This document shows positions 1-9,376 of a stretch of 64,000 bases of DNA, one piece after another; position 1 is the first letter of the stretch, and each line of letters starts with the position of its first letter. Origin of the DNA: UBA8389 sp942493385 (GTDB lineage: Bacteria; Bacteroidota; Bacteroidia; Bacteroidales; UBA1402); contig OW818699.1 of the NCBI GenBank assembly GCA_942493385.1, positions 744,001-808,000 on the forward strand. Direction: 5' to 3'. Below the pieces are notes generated by a model. It did no database searches. It worked only from the letters and a program-made list of their open reading frames with translations, and had not been told where the DNA came from. The position numbers and the translations under genes were made by a program.

Positions 1-2769
1 AGGTGCCCCCTGAGGGTAATAAAAGTCCTCTGGGTCGGCCCAGATCATTTGACTTCTTGAATTCCTCGAGATGCCATTAGCAGCAAATTGATCTCTGACA
101 AACCTGCCATAATTTGCAATAAGGCCTAAATTAAAGTCAAAGTTTTGGAACGAAATCGACGTGTTAAAACCACTAATCCATTTTGGATCCGGAGTGCCAA
201 GTATTACCTTATCATCCGTAGTAATTGCCCCGTCGCCATTCGTATCAACAACCTTAGCATGTCCAGGATTTGGGTCGTAATTTGAGAATAATTGATGACC
301 AGCGGCTGCTTGCGCTTCTGCAGTTGAAAATACCCCATTGAACTTATAGTCGTATATTACATCAATGTTCTCACCGATAAACCTTTTCTCACCTACAACA
401 TCCTCTTTTCTTCCGTAAAGCGAAACGATCGTATTCGTATTGTTGGAAAAAGTGAAGTTGGTATTCCAGCTAAAATTCCTGGTTTGAATATTTACTGTAT
501 TCAATGAGAACTCAAAACCTAGGTTTCTTACAGATCCAATATTATCATCCATCTCATTTACACCTGACTCTACAGCAAGTTTTCTTTTCATCAACAGACC
601 ATCAGAAAGCCGGTTGTAAACGTCTACGCTACCGCTAATTCTTCCCTTGAAAAAACCAAAATCCAATCCAAGATTACTTTCTTTGGTTTTTTCCCATGTT
701 AATGCAGGATTAACCGGATTGCCGGGAATATCCCCATTAACAGCAGTTGTGCCATAATTGTAGTAAAGCAGTTTACCTGTTTGAGGACCATAGAAGGTTG
801 CGTAGGGTAAAACATTGTTATTACCTGATTGTCCGTAGCTATATCTTAGTTTTAAATTAGACAATAAGTCGGATTTCAGGAAACTCTCCTCCGATAGTCT
901 CCATGCAGTTGCAAAAGATTGGAACGTTGCCCATTTGCGAGCCAGTTTTGAGGATCCATCGTATCGCAACGAAGCTGTTAAGTAATATTTCCCCTGATAA
1001 TCGTAATTTAAACGGCCCAAATAGGAGGACATCATGACTTCTGAATATCCAGATTTGCAATCACCAGGCACCACCGTTCCAGAAAACAAATTGTACCATT
1101 GAGAATTATAAGGCAAGCTTTGCGATTTCACCTGTAGCGTTTCTGTTCTAGACGAAAAGATGCTGTGCACGCCCGTTGCCTTAAAATTGTGCCCATTTAA
1201 GCTTTTTCTGTAATCAATGCTGTTATCCCAAGTAAAATCAAATATTTCTGTATTCTCCGAATATCCGGTTCGATCTAACAGCGTAGTTGCCATCTCTGAG
1301 TATTTGCCAAGTCTATCTCTTTTATATCTTGGTAGCATGTTCGTCTTGATATCCAAACCAGCAATTGGAGTATACTGAAAGTAAAATGATGCTAAAATAT
1401 CATGTCTTCTGCGATTGTCACTTCCTGTTTCAATTTCCCATATGGGATTTCTGTTTCCGGTGAAGTTGGCGCCTACACCACCCATATTCTCAACCAAGCC
1501 TGGTTGAATAAGTAAATCACCACTGTTGTTGTATATTTTAAATAAAGGAGGCATACGGAATGTATAGGTATATGCATCGGCATCGCCACCTTCAATTTCA
1601 GTCTGACTTAAATTGGAGGTTGCGCCAAACTGCAACTTATCGGATATTTTATAAGTAAGACTAAGTTTCAGATTGTAACGTTTAAGGTTTTCTTTGATAT
1701 AAATACCATTTTCATCCTGATATCCTATGCCTACATTGAAATCCATTTTACCTGAATTGCCTGCAATATTGAGGTAATGATTTTTTTGAGTTCCATTTTG
1801 AGTGAGCGCCCCAAGCCAGTCGGTTTCATCATTCTCATAAGCTCTGCGGGCTGCTTCCGGATTCTGCATATAAACACCCGTCGGTACAATTTTCCAATCT
1901 GCCATTCCATTGTCACCAGCTCCCTTGGCATATTGCAAATATGCATGTGAGCGGTAATCAAACCAGGCTCGGCTGGAGTATTGTTGAGGTAGACGTGCAG
2001 GCGTTTTTACTCCATAATAACCGTTGTAAGATATTACAGTCTTATTTTTAAAGCCTCCAGTTAGGCCAGATTTGGTTGTTACAATTACCACACCATTCGA
2101 ACCTCTCGAACCATAAATAGCTGTTGAAGAAGCATCCTTTAAGATATCCACCTTAACAATATCCTGTGGATTAATAAAACTAATGTCATTTGTCACAATT
2201 CCGTCCACCACATAAAGGGGAGGACTTCCACCTGCGTTGAATGTATTTAGACCACGAATCTGAATATTAAAATCCCCTCCTGGTCTGGATGACGATTGGG
2301 TGATATTAACACCAGCAATGGTTCCCTGCATTGATCCAAGAACACCACTTGCTCCTCGCGTAATTAACGTTTCTGCATCAACCGAACCAACTGAACCTGT
2401 CAGGTCTTTCTTTTTAGCTTTGCCATAACCAATGGCAATAACTTCTTCAAGACCAATGTTGTCTTCTTCAAGAACAATTCTGAGGTTTGTTTTACCTTTG
2501 GCATCAACTTCCTGTGTTTTCAATCCAAGAAATGAAAACTGAAGTGTCGCATTTTCAGGAACAGTACTGAATCTAAAATTTCCGTTTGCGTCTGTAATTG
2601 TTCTGATTGCAGAGCCTTTTACGACTACAGTTGCCCCCGGAATCGGAGCATTTGACTGATCAACTACCACACCTGAAACATTCTGTGCAAGGAGCTGGGC
2701 TCCAGAAAGAATGATCACCAGTGACAAAAGAAAAGCCTTTTTTAATAAAACTTGTGTCATTTTCATCAT
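1..2769 (-). CDS. SusC/RagA-family TonB-dependent outer membrane receptor, 3' end outside the window
   Basis: This is an outer membrane glycan or oligomer importer that works with a SusD lipoprotein. The frame is open from the start at 2769 to base 1, giving 923 codons with no stop. About 100 residues of a usual SusC are therefore missing at the edge. The N-terminus is a signal peptide ending LLAQ (about residues 1-28). A carboxypeptidase-like beta-sandwich follows (NVSGVVVDQSNAPIPGATV), then a plug domain with LEEVIAIGYG, the RGLNTFNAGGSPPLYVVDGI-type stretch, and many aromatic-rich barrel strands. Two ATGs lie at the start (2769 and 2766) and a third at 2760; the first is used here. The hybrid regulator gene lies directly upstream in the same direction, and the gap carries phased repeats that look like its operator. 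A susD partner is expected to the left of the window. Confidence 0.93.
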   Translation of the reverse strand, partial: MMKMTQVLLKKAFLLSLVIILSGAQLLAQNVSGVVVDQSNAPIPGATVVVKGSAIRTITDANGNFRFSTVPENATLQFSFLGLKTQEVDAKGKTNLRIVLEEDNIGLEEVIAIGYGKAKKKDLTGSVGSVDAETLITRGASGVLGSMQGTIAGVNITQSSSRPGGDFNIQIRGLNTFNAGGSPPLYVVDGIVTNDISFINPQDIVKVDILKDASSTAIYGSRGSNGVVIVTTKSGLTGGFKNKTVISYNGYYGVKTPARLPQQYSSRAWFDYRSHAYLQYAKGAGDNGMADWKIVPTGVYMQNPEAARRAYENDETDWLGALTQNGTQKNHYLNIAGNSGKMDFNVGIGYQDENGIYIKENLKRYNLKLSLTYKISDKLQFGATSNLSQTEIEGGDADAYTYTFRMPPLFKIYNNSGDLLIQPGLVENMGGVGANFTGNRNPIWEIETGSDNRRRHDILASFYFQYTPIAGLDIKTNMLPRYKRDRLGKYSEMATTLLDRTGYSENTEIFDFTWDNSIDYRKSLNGHNFKATGVHSIFSSRTETLQVKSQSLPYNSQWYNLFSGTVVPGDCKSGYSEVMMSSYLGRLNYDYQGKYYLTASLRYDGSSKLARKWATFQSFATAWRLSEESFLKSDLLSNLKLRYSYGQSGNNNVLPYATFYGPQTGKLLYYNYGTTAVNGDIPGNPVNPALTWEKTKESNLGLDFGFFKGRISGSVDVYNRLSDGLLMKRKLAVESGVNEMDDNIGSVRNLGFEFSLNTVNIQTRNFSWNTNFTFSNNTNTIVSLYGRKEDVVGEKRFIGENIDVIYDYKFNGVFSTAEAQAAAGHQLFSNYDPNPGHAKVVDTNGDGAITTDDKVILGTPDPKWISGFNTSISFQNFDFNLGLIANYGRFVRDQFAANGISRNSRSQMIWADPEDFYYPQGAP

Positions 2770-2890
2770 AGATAATTGTTAAGGTTAATAATTTGGAAAG
2801 TATAATTCGAAGGGAGAGTCGAATTTGATACATTAGATTTAAAAGGGTAGATGTAAATCTAAATAGAAGTTAATGAAAGCAGTAACTCTC

Positions 2891-2967
2891 TTTTCCCAAA
2901 GAGCGAGACAGGTTTCCCATCTATTGGGATTCTTCCCAAAACATGGTCAATTTTTCCCAAATGGGAA
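2891..2967. promoter_or_regulatory. Four phased TTCCCA boxes, candidate operator of the hybrid regulator
   Basis: On the + strand the trinucleotide CCC inside TTCCCA recurs at 2895, 2916, 2935 and 2956, that is at steps of 21, 19 and 21 bases, about two helical turns each. The boxes read ttttcccaaa, tttcccat, cttcccaaa and tttttcccaa. The last box is the left half of a perfect inverted repeat TTCCCA-aa-TGGGAA (2954-2967), and a reversed box ttggga lies at 2924-2929. In the direction of the susC gene they read TTTGGGAA. AraC-family regulators commonly bind direct repeats about 21 bp apart, so this fits the AraC-type domain of the adjacent gene. A weak -7 match TAGATTTA lies at 2854-2861 on the minus strand, placing the boxes just upstream of a possible -33 region. 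The function is inferred. Confidence 0.6.
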
Positions 2968-2995
2968 TGCAAGTGTTTTCGAGGGTCTTGAGATC

Positions 2996-5900
2996 TTACT
3001 CGTTGACTAAACTGTTTTTGTATTCTTTGGCACTGATTCCATATACCTGCCTAAAGCATTTGCCAAAATGTGAAACATCCTTGAAACCAACGGCATAAGC
3101 AATCTCGGTAATATTCATGCTGTCCTGAATCAGAAGTTGAGCTGCCCGTTTGAGTCGAATGTTCCGAATGAATTCCTTGACAGTCATGTCTGTCAAGGCA
3201 TGTAATTTCCTGTAAAGCTGCATGCGACTCAAGCCTACTTCCACGGCGAACTTCTCGATATCGAGTTCGCTGTCGCTGATATGAATCTCTACCACATCGA
3301 TGGCTTTTTGTAGGAATTTTTGATCGGGCGACGCGATCAAAATGTTCTTTGGCTGAAGTGTGACTTCGGCCGAGAATTTCTCTTTGTATGAATCACGAAT
3401 TGAGATGATGTTTTCAATTTTAGACTGTAGAATGGTCAGATCGAAGGGCTTGGTGATGTAATCGTCGGCGCCGTTCTCCAAACCTTTGATGATGTGCTCC
3501 TTTGAATGAAGGGCCGTCAAAAGTAAAAATGGGATGTGAGACGTCCGCTCATCGTTCTTGACTTTTTTGCAGAAATCAAAGCCATTCATTTCTGCCATTA
3601 ACACGTCGCTGATAATGACGTCAGGGACGATTTTCAATGTCATAATCCATCCTTCTTTGCCATTTTCGGCTTCGTACACATGAAAACTGTCGTTGAAATG
3701 GTTCTTGATGAGTAACCGGACGTCCGAATTGTCTTCGACTATTAACAAGATGCGTTCCAATTCTGAGTTTAGGAACGTTTCTTCATCTGCGAAACTGTTT
3801 GGTACGGAGGTATTTGCCCGCTGGATTTCCTTTTTATACGGTATTCTAAAGGCGAATTTGCTTCCAATGCCTATTTTGCTTTCAACAAATAGTTCACCAT
3901 GATGTAGTTTTACAAGTTCGTTGGCAAAGGATAATCCGATTCCGGTACCAGTATGTTCGTTTTTGCTTTCTATCTGGTAGAACGGGTCAAATATTTTTGA
4001 TAGGTGATTTTCTGAGATACCTATCCCCGTGTCGGTGACCGAAATCTCAATCCATTCGAGCGAGGCCGTTTCATCGGTAGTGGCTTCGACATTCGTATCA
4101 AACGCCAATGTCAGATGAACGGTTATTCGACCATTTTTTTCCGTGAACTTGATGGCGTTGGAGAGTAGGTTGTTCAATATCATCCCAATCTTATCAGCGT
4201 CGTATTGTGCTATCAAACTCTCTTGAAAGCAGTTGAATGTCATGGAAATACTTTTCTCTTTAGCGATACTTACGTATGAGTTTACACTTTCGGAAACAAG
4301 TTGTACAATGTCGCCCTGCAAGAGTTCAAGCTTCAAGCCGCCAGAATCCAACTTGCGGAAATCGAGCAATTGATTGATCAGTTTGTTAAGGTCTTTGGTG
4401 TTTTTATACATCATATCCACATAGGAACTGATCTCTTCGGGCTTGCAGTCTTTAGAATGCAGTTTCTCCAGGGGCGTTAGAATTAGTGTGAGCGGAGTCC
4501 TGATTTCGTGTGAGATGTTGGTGAAAAATTTTAGTTTCAAGTTGTTTAACTCATTCAACTTATTGGTACGCATGCGCTCAATGACCAATTCCATTTTGGT
4601 TTTCTTGCGGTTGATGTATGAATGTATGATATAGATGGTGAACCATCCCAAACCAATAATTACCAAAAACAAAAACCAGTATGTTCTCCAAAATGGTGGG
4701 GTTACTTTGATGATAAGTTCGCGAATGTTGTCCGTTTGTCGCTCTCCATTAATGACACTGCATATTTTCAGCACATAATATCCGGGATCAATATTGGTAT
4801 AAGAGGCTATTCTGTTGATGGATGGGTCACTCCATTCCTCGTCCAAACCCTCTAGGTAATAACTATATTGGTTGCTCTCACTGGATGTAAAATTGAGGGA
4901 TGCGAATTCAACGGAAAAGGCATTTTGCTTGTATCCCAAAGTCAGAAGATCGGTCACACTGATGCTTTTTTTAAGGATGTTGTTTTCGTGGGACCCTGTT
5001 TCAATTTTTCTGTTCAATACTTTCAACTCCGTAATAACCAAAGGTGTTTGATGCTTTTCGACCACTATTTCGGAAGGATTGAAATGTGTAAATCCGGAAA
5101 TGCCACCAAAAAACAATTCACCATCCGTAGATTTAAAGGCTGCTCCATAATTGAAGTTGCTGTTTTGAATTCCATCCTTCTTGTTGTATTTTAACATCGA
5201 ATGGTTTTCGGGGTCAAAACACATCAATCCATCGGACGAACTGATCCAAAGTTTTTGATCATTGTCTTCCAGGACATTTAGGAACTGATTGTGGGCCAAA
5301 CCTGCTTCATTGCGGTAATGAGCTATAGCACCATCGTTAATGGAGTACTCGGCCAAACCCTTGTCGAAAGACGTTATCCAATAACGGCCTTTGCTGTCTT
5401 CCAAAAATGAAAAGGTGTATTCCTTGTGTCGATTAATTTTTTTTGTAACAGTGTTGTAGATGATGACTTCGCTGTTGCTACCCATCCAAATGTTGTTGTG
5501 AGAGTCTTTGTCTATCCAATTAATGCGCTCTTTTCCTGATAATTCCGGACAATGTACAAAGCTGTCAGAGGTGGAATCATACTTGTCGACACCAGAAGAT
5601 GTAGCAATCCAGATTGTTCCTTGACTATCTTGAGTGAAGTCCCAAACATCGTTTGAAACCAGTGTTGATGGTATTGTCGGATTGTTTCGATAATGTCTGA
5701 TTCTTTTGTTTTGTAGATTCATGACATCGATTCCTCCATGAAACGTGCCTATCCAAAGGTTCCCTTTTTTATCTTCCAAAAAAGCTTTGATGCAGTTTTC
5801 CGAAAGGCTGTTTGTATTACCTTTTTCATTGATGATGTACTGATACGATTGAGTTGATGGATTATAGATGTTTATCCCACCGTCTTCAGTACCGATCCAG

Positions 5901-7018
5901 ATGTTTTTGGCCTTGTCCATCCATAGAGCATAGACCGACTCGCTGTTCAAATATTTCCCCGATTTATCGGAAGGATGCGCCTCATAATTACTGAATACTT
6001 GCTTGCTTCTTGCACACAAACTAAGTCCTTGACGCGTTCCTATCCACATGTCTCCGTTTCTGTCGCGAAAAACAGTATTTACGGAGTTGTCCTTCAGACT
6101 TTGCTGCTCCCGTTCGTCATGTACATAGTGGGTCATCATTCCAGATGCCTTGTTATAAATGTACAATCCTCCTCGAGTACCAATCCAGAAAATGCCAGGC
6201 TTGTCTTCTGTCACCTTGCGAACTGCTTTTGATCGTTCAGCAAATGGAAAGAAGACTATCGGCTTAACCTCCAACGTTTTTGTGTTTACGAGGAAGGCAC
6301 CCATGGACCCGGTCGTAACCCACATGTCTCCATCAGAATCAAGCACCAGATCCATAATGTTGTAGATGTTTCCAATTTTAGTTTTCGTCTCAAATCGTCT
6401 GATGGTATTCTTCTTGAAGTCTAGCAAGTAGAGGTCCCCGGAGGTGCCAATCCACAATCTGCCACTGCGATCGAACTCCAATTTTTTTACAGCAATGGAA
6501 CGATCGTTCTCATATATGGCATATTTCGTGACGCGATTGGACGGGTCTATCTTCAAAACGTATCCACGAGTACCTAGCCATAAGTTGCCGTTTTTGTCTT
6601 CTTCAATATCAAGAACGGTTTGCATGATGGAGGAACAAGTCGGATTGTTCTTAAAGGGTTGCTCAAAAGTTTCTGTTTCGCGTCGGTATACATTTAAGCC
6701 TCCGTTCTCTGTCCCAACCCAAAGGTTTCCTTTTCGATCCGTAAGGATAGTTCGAACCAGAAGTCCCTTAATACTAATGGAGTCGTTTGTAGAAGGGAGA
6801 AAATTCTTGAAGCGATATCCGTCAAATCGGCTTAATCCTCGGTTGGTCCCAATCCATATCCATCCGTCCAAATCTTGATTTATGCACAAGATCTGATTGA
6901 ATGGCAAACCTGTTTCTTGACTGTAGGAATCGAACCACATTTTTTTTGCAGAAACCCCCGATCCGATTGCCGAAATCAAAAGCAGAAAGATTATCAGATG
7001 TTTAATTAGGTTTCTCAT
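2996..7018 (-). CDS. Hybrid two-component system regulator (HTCS) with AraC-type output domain
   Basis: One chain of 1340 residues senses a ligand in the periplasm and controls transcription. After a signal sequence (MRNLIKHLIIFLLLISAIGS) come about a dozen propeller repeats with WIGT, LWVGT and MWIGT motifs (to about residue 690). A Y_Y_Y beta-sandwich (about 696-759) and one membrane helix (about 780-803) follow. The histidine kinase has His837 in SHEIRTPL, an N box NNLLSNAIKF, and DTGIGI and GTGIGLSF glycine boxes. The receiver has IVEDN and the acceptor Asp1138 in IISDVLM. An AraC helix-turn-helix ends the protein. An upstream TTG at 7027 is in frame, but the ATG at 7018 gives the better signal peptide. 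The gene sits upstream of and co-directional with a susC gene, the usual place for the regulator of a polysaccharide utilisation locus. Confidence 0.96.
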   Translation of the reverse strand: MRNLIKHLIIFLLLISAIGSGVSAKKMWFDSYSQETGLPFNQILCINQDLDGWIWIGTNRGLSRFDGYRFKNFLPSTNDSISIKGLLVRTILTDRKGNLWVGTENGGLNVYRRETETFEQPFKNNPTCSSIMQTVLDIEEDKNGNLWLGTRGYVLKIDPSNRVTKYAIYENDRSIAVKKLEFDRSGRLWIGTSGDLYLLDFKKNTIRRFETKTKIGNIYNIMDLVLDSDGDMWVTTGSMGAFLVNTKTLEVKPIVFFPFAERSKAVRKVTEDKPGIFWIGTRGGLYIYNKASGMMTHYVHDEREQQSLKDNSVNTVFRDRNGDMWIGTRQGLSLCARSKQVFSNYEAHPSDKSGKYLNSESVYALWMDKAKNIWIGTEDGGINIYNPSTQSYQYIINEKGNTNSLSENCIKAFLEDKKGNLWIGTFHGGIDVMNLQNKRIRHYRNNPTIPSTLVSNDVWDFTQDSQGTIWIATSSGVDKYDSTSDSFVHCPELSGKERINWIDKDSHNNIWMGSNSEVIIYNTVTKKINRHKEYTFSFLEDSKGRYWITSFDKGLAEYSINDGAIAHYRNEAGLAHNQFLNVLEDNDQKLWISSSDGLMCFDPENHSMLKYNKKDGIQNSNFNYGAAFKSTDGELFFGGISGFTHFNPSEIVVEKHQTPLVITELKVLNRKIETGSHENNILKKSISVTDLLTLGYKQNAFSVEFASLNFTSSESNQYSYYLEGLDEEWSDPSINRIASYTNIDPGYYVLKICSVINGERQTDNIRELIIKVTPPFWRTYWFLFLVIIGLGWFTIYIIHSYINRKKTKMELVIERMRTNKLNELNNLKLKFFTNISHEIRTPLTLILTPLEKLHSKDCKPEEISSYVDMMYKNTKDLNKLINQLLDFRKLDSGGLKLELLQGDIVQLVSESVNSYVSIAKEKSISMTFNCFQESLIAQYDADKIGMILNNLLSNAIKFTEKNGRITVHLTLAFDTNVEATTDETASLEWIEISVTDTGIGISENHLSKIFDPFYQIESKNEHTGTGIGLSFANELVKLHHGELFVESKIGIGSKFAFRIPYKKEIQRANTSVPNSFADEETFLNSELERILLIVEDNSDVRLLIKNHFNDSFHVYEAENGKEGWIMTLKIVPDVIISDVLMAEMNGFDFCKKVKNDERTSHIPFLLLTALHSKEHIIKGLENGADDYITKPFDLTILQSKIENIISIRDSYKEKFSAEVTLQPKNILIASPDQKFLQKAIDVVEIHISDSELDIEKFAVEVGLSRMQLYRKLHALTDMTVKEFIRNIRLKRAAQLLIQDSMNITEIAYAVGFKDVSHFGKCFRQVYGISAKEYKNSLVNE

Positions 7019-7250
7019 GGTGCACAAATTTATTCCTTTTTTTCATTTTTTTTTAGATTGCCTATGATCTCTTCGGAAAAGTAGTATTATTTAGTCCTTT
7101 TACCTTCAGGTGCAGTACCTTATCGGCACCATATGCAAACAGGTGGAAAAGGTTCCTGTCAGATCGGGTCTGAATTCTGTTCTTAGTTACAATTATTATT
7201 CATAGATTTACCCTGAGATTAAAGGCATCAAGATGGAGGGTGAAACGAGT

Positions 7251-8531
7251 ATGTTTAAAAGTGCACAGGAATTTTGGTATCCCTTGGATAATGCAGCCAA
7301 AATCTATCCGGCCATCACAAACGATGAAGTCACCTCTGTTTTTCGAATTTCGGCAAATTTAAAGCAAAGAGTCAACGTCCGAATTCTTTTCAAGGCAGTA
7401 CGTGCCATCGAGTCGCGTTTTCCCTACTATAAGGTTCTTCTGAAAAATGGTTTTTTCTGGTATTACCTGGAATCAGCCAATTTTTTGACTACTGTTGAAG
7501 TCGATACAAAAGTGACCTGCCGACGGTTTCGCAAAAAAGTACCCCTTTTCAGAGTGTTGGCTACCGACAACAAACTCAGTATCGAGTTTTCCCACATGTT
7601 GGCAGATGGTGGAGGTGCTTTTGAGTATTTCAAAACCTTGCTGGTAAATTATTTTGAATTGACAGGTGTCGAAATACCATCCGATTTCAAGTATCTCAAC
7701 GTGGATTCAACCCCTAATCCGGAAGAGTTTGAGGATGCCTATAACCGGTATTTCCAAGAAGATATTCCAGCTTTGGAAAAACGACCAAGCGCATTCCATT
7801 TGCCTTTCGCGCTCCGAAATGTACCCCGGTTTGATGTGCTATATGCCATTTTTTCATCCTCCGAACTAAAGGTCAAAGCCAAAGAAAAAGGTGTTAGCAT
7901 AACGGAGTACCTCACTGCTGTTTACTTTTCAGTACTTCAGGACATCTATGAAAATTTGCCTGCCGGAAGCAGACACCGAAGGCGCAAAAAAATAGCCATT
8001 GAGGTGCCGTTAAATCTAAGGAAGTTGTACCCTTCGGCAACCATGCGAAACTTTACGTTGTTTGTCATGCCTGAAATCGATTTGAGATTGGGACATTATA
8101 CGTTCGATGAAATTTTGAAGACTGTATACCATCAAATGCGCATGGAAACAGATAAGAAACAGGTAAACAAGATCCTGTCACTTAATGTAGGTGGTGAACG
8201 CAACATTCTGGTAAGAAGCATTCCACTCTTTGTGAAAAGCGTTTTTATGAGATACCTTTATTATGCGATGGGTAGTACTCAATACAGTGGAACCTTTACC
8301 AATATGGGATCCGTTCAACTTCCTGATCAAATAGCTGAACAAATAGATTGCCTCCTGTTAACTCCGCCACCTCCCAATAAACTGATAAAAATGGGCTGTG
8401 GCGTTATTGCTTTGAACGATAAGCTGGTGATCTGTTTCGGCGGAATTGTAAAAACGAAGGAGTTCGAGAAGAGATATATTGAATTCCTTGTCAAAGAAGG
8501 ACTTCATATAAAAATAACCACCAATAAATAA
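7251..8531 (+). CDS. Condensation-fold (CoA-dependent acyltransferase superfamily) protein, alcohol-acetyltransferase-like
   Basis: The protein has 426 residues, without a signal peptide or membrane helix, so it is probably cytoplasmic. It carries HMLADG, with His115 and Asp119, which matches the HxxxDG catalytic motif of the chloramphenicol acetyltransferase, condensation and wax-ester-synthase superfamily. The family moves acyl groups from CoA or carrier proteins to alcohols or amines; the substrate here is unknown. The ATG at 7251 is preferred over the in-frame ATG at 7233, because GGAGGG at 7235-7240 lies ten bases before it and would be inside the gene otherwise. Five bases separate the stop from the following membrane protein gene, so the two are probably cotranscribed. 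Similar acyltransferase and zinc-ribbon protein pairs occur in other bacteria (recalled, not searched). Confidence 0.72.
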   Translation: MFKSAQEFWYPLDNAAKIYPAITNDEVTSVFRISANLKQRVNVRILFKAVRAIESRFPYYKVLLKNGFFWYYLESANFLTTVEVDTKVTCRRFRKKVPLFRVLATDNKLSIEFSHMLADGGGAFEYFKTLLVNYFELTGVEIPSDFKYLNVDSTPNPEEFEDAYNRYFQEDIPALEKRPSAFHLPFALRNVPRFDVLYAIFSSSELKVKAKEKGVSITEYLTAVYFSVLQDIYENLPAGSRHRRRKKIAIEVPLNLRKLYPSATMRNFTLFVMPEIDLRLGHYTFDEILKTVYHQMRMETDKKQVNKILSLNVGGERNILVRSIPLFVKSVFMRYLYYAMGSTQYSGTFTNMGSVQLPDQIAEQIDCLLLTPPPPNKLIKMGCGVIALNDKLVICFGGIVKTKEFEKRYIEFLVKEGLHIKITTNK

Positions 8532-8536
8532 ACAAA

Positions 8537-9262
8537 ATGAACGTTTGTAATTATTGCGGAGTAGAACTGGATGCTGAAATGAATTTCTGCCCGTTATGCG
8601 GTCACAAAAGAAACACGCCAGTTGTTTCGAGTCGCAAAGACTCCAACAAGAAGGAACCTATTGAGCCCAAAACGGTGGCTTACAATTTTGAAGATCTGAC
8701 TCAGAGCCAGCAACGGAAAGTTGTTTGGGAATTGGCAGCTTTTGTGTTGGTTTCGATTTCTGTCATTACACTGATTATAGACTTGCTTATATCCAGGCAA
8801 GTCACTTGGTCCAAATACCCGATGACCATTGGGCTCATTCTGTTGATAGACATCTCCTTGATCCTGTTTTTTCAGAAGCAGTTCTTCCTTCTTTTCTCAG
8901 GCTGTTTTGTCAGTACTTCCCTGTTGCTGTTCTTGCTTGACTTATACAATAACAACCTTTTTACTGGATTAAAATTGGGGATACCCATCATATTCTTTAT
9001 TTGCCTGGTCATTTTCCTACTAGCCATTTTGATTCGAAAATCGAAACAAAAAGGGATCAACATCATTGCTTATTCCTTGGTTGCAGCTGGAATGATATGC
9101 ATGTGTATTGAAGGCATCATTACGTTGCACACCCAAAACCAGTTGAAATTGCAGTGGAGCCTGATCGTGCTAATTTCAGTATTGCCGGTTTCTGCCATAC
9201 TTCTTTATATACATTACAGGCTGAAAAGGGTAACCAATTTAAAAAAGGCGTTCCATATTTAG
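8537..9262 (+). CDS. Zinc-ribbon membrane protein with six predicted helices (DUF6320-like)
   Basis: The 241-residue protein starts with a zinc ribbon of two CxxC pairs, CNYCG and CPLCG (about residues 4-22), followed by a charged linker. Six hydrophobic segments follow, for example AAFVLVSISVITLIIDLLI, FFLLFSGCFVSTSLLLFLL and SLIVLISVLPVSAILLYI. The ribbon would sit in the cytoplasm. The layout matches DUF6320 proteins found beside acyltransferase-like genes (from memory of the family). No enzymatic motif is visible. It begins five bases after the acyltransferase stop, so it may help place that enzyme at the membrane or pass a lipid substrate to it; this role is inference. Confidence 0.7.
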   Translation: MNVCNYCGVELDAEMNFCPLCGHKRNTPVVSSRKDSNKKEPIEPKTVAYNFEDLTQSQQRKVVWELAAFVLVSISVITLIIDLLISRQVTWSKYPMTIGLILLIDISLILFFQKQFFLLFSGCFVSTSLLLFLLDLYNNNLFTGLKLGIPIIFFICLVIFLLAILIRKSKQKGINIIAYSLVAAGMICMCIEGIITLHTQNQLKLQWSLIVLISVLPVSAILLYIHYRLKRVTNLKKAFHI

Positions 9263-9278
9263 AATTTTTTCTGATATT

Positions 9279-9299
9279 ATTGTACTATCGTGGTACAAT
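9279..9299. repeat. Short inverted repeat between genes
   Basis: ATTGTAC at 9279-9285 and GTACAAT at 9293-9299 form a perfect 7-bp stem with a 7-base loop, 16 bases after the stop of the zinc-ribbon gene. No clear U-run follows on the + strand apart from ttTG, so it may be a weak terminator or an operator for the next gene. Confidence 0.35.
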
Positions 9300-9349
9300 T
9301 TGAGGGCTCCAGCATATTGACTTTGTGCTGATTATGAAAATTATACGTG

Positions 9350-9357
9350 TATATTTG
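9350..9357 (+). promoter_or_regulatory. Candidate -7 element TATATTTG before the metallopeptidase-like gene
   Basis: TATATTTG matches the Bacteroidota -7 consensus TAnnTTTG exactly. A TTTG lies at 9322-9325 but at 24 bases it is farther away than the usual 19-21. Transcription would start near 9364, leaving a leader of about 13 bases before the ATG at 9377. That argues against the in-frame ATG at 9347. Confidence 0.5.
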
Positions 9358-9376
9358 GAAAATAAATATAAATGCC

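Noticed and set aside
7025..7032. TAAATTTG on the minus strand as promoter of the hybrid regulator
   Set aside because: It is an exact -7 match but ends only six bases before the ATG at 7018, which would give a leaderless message, and no -33 box is present.
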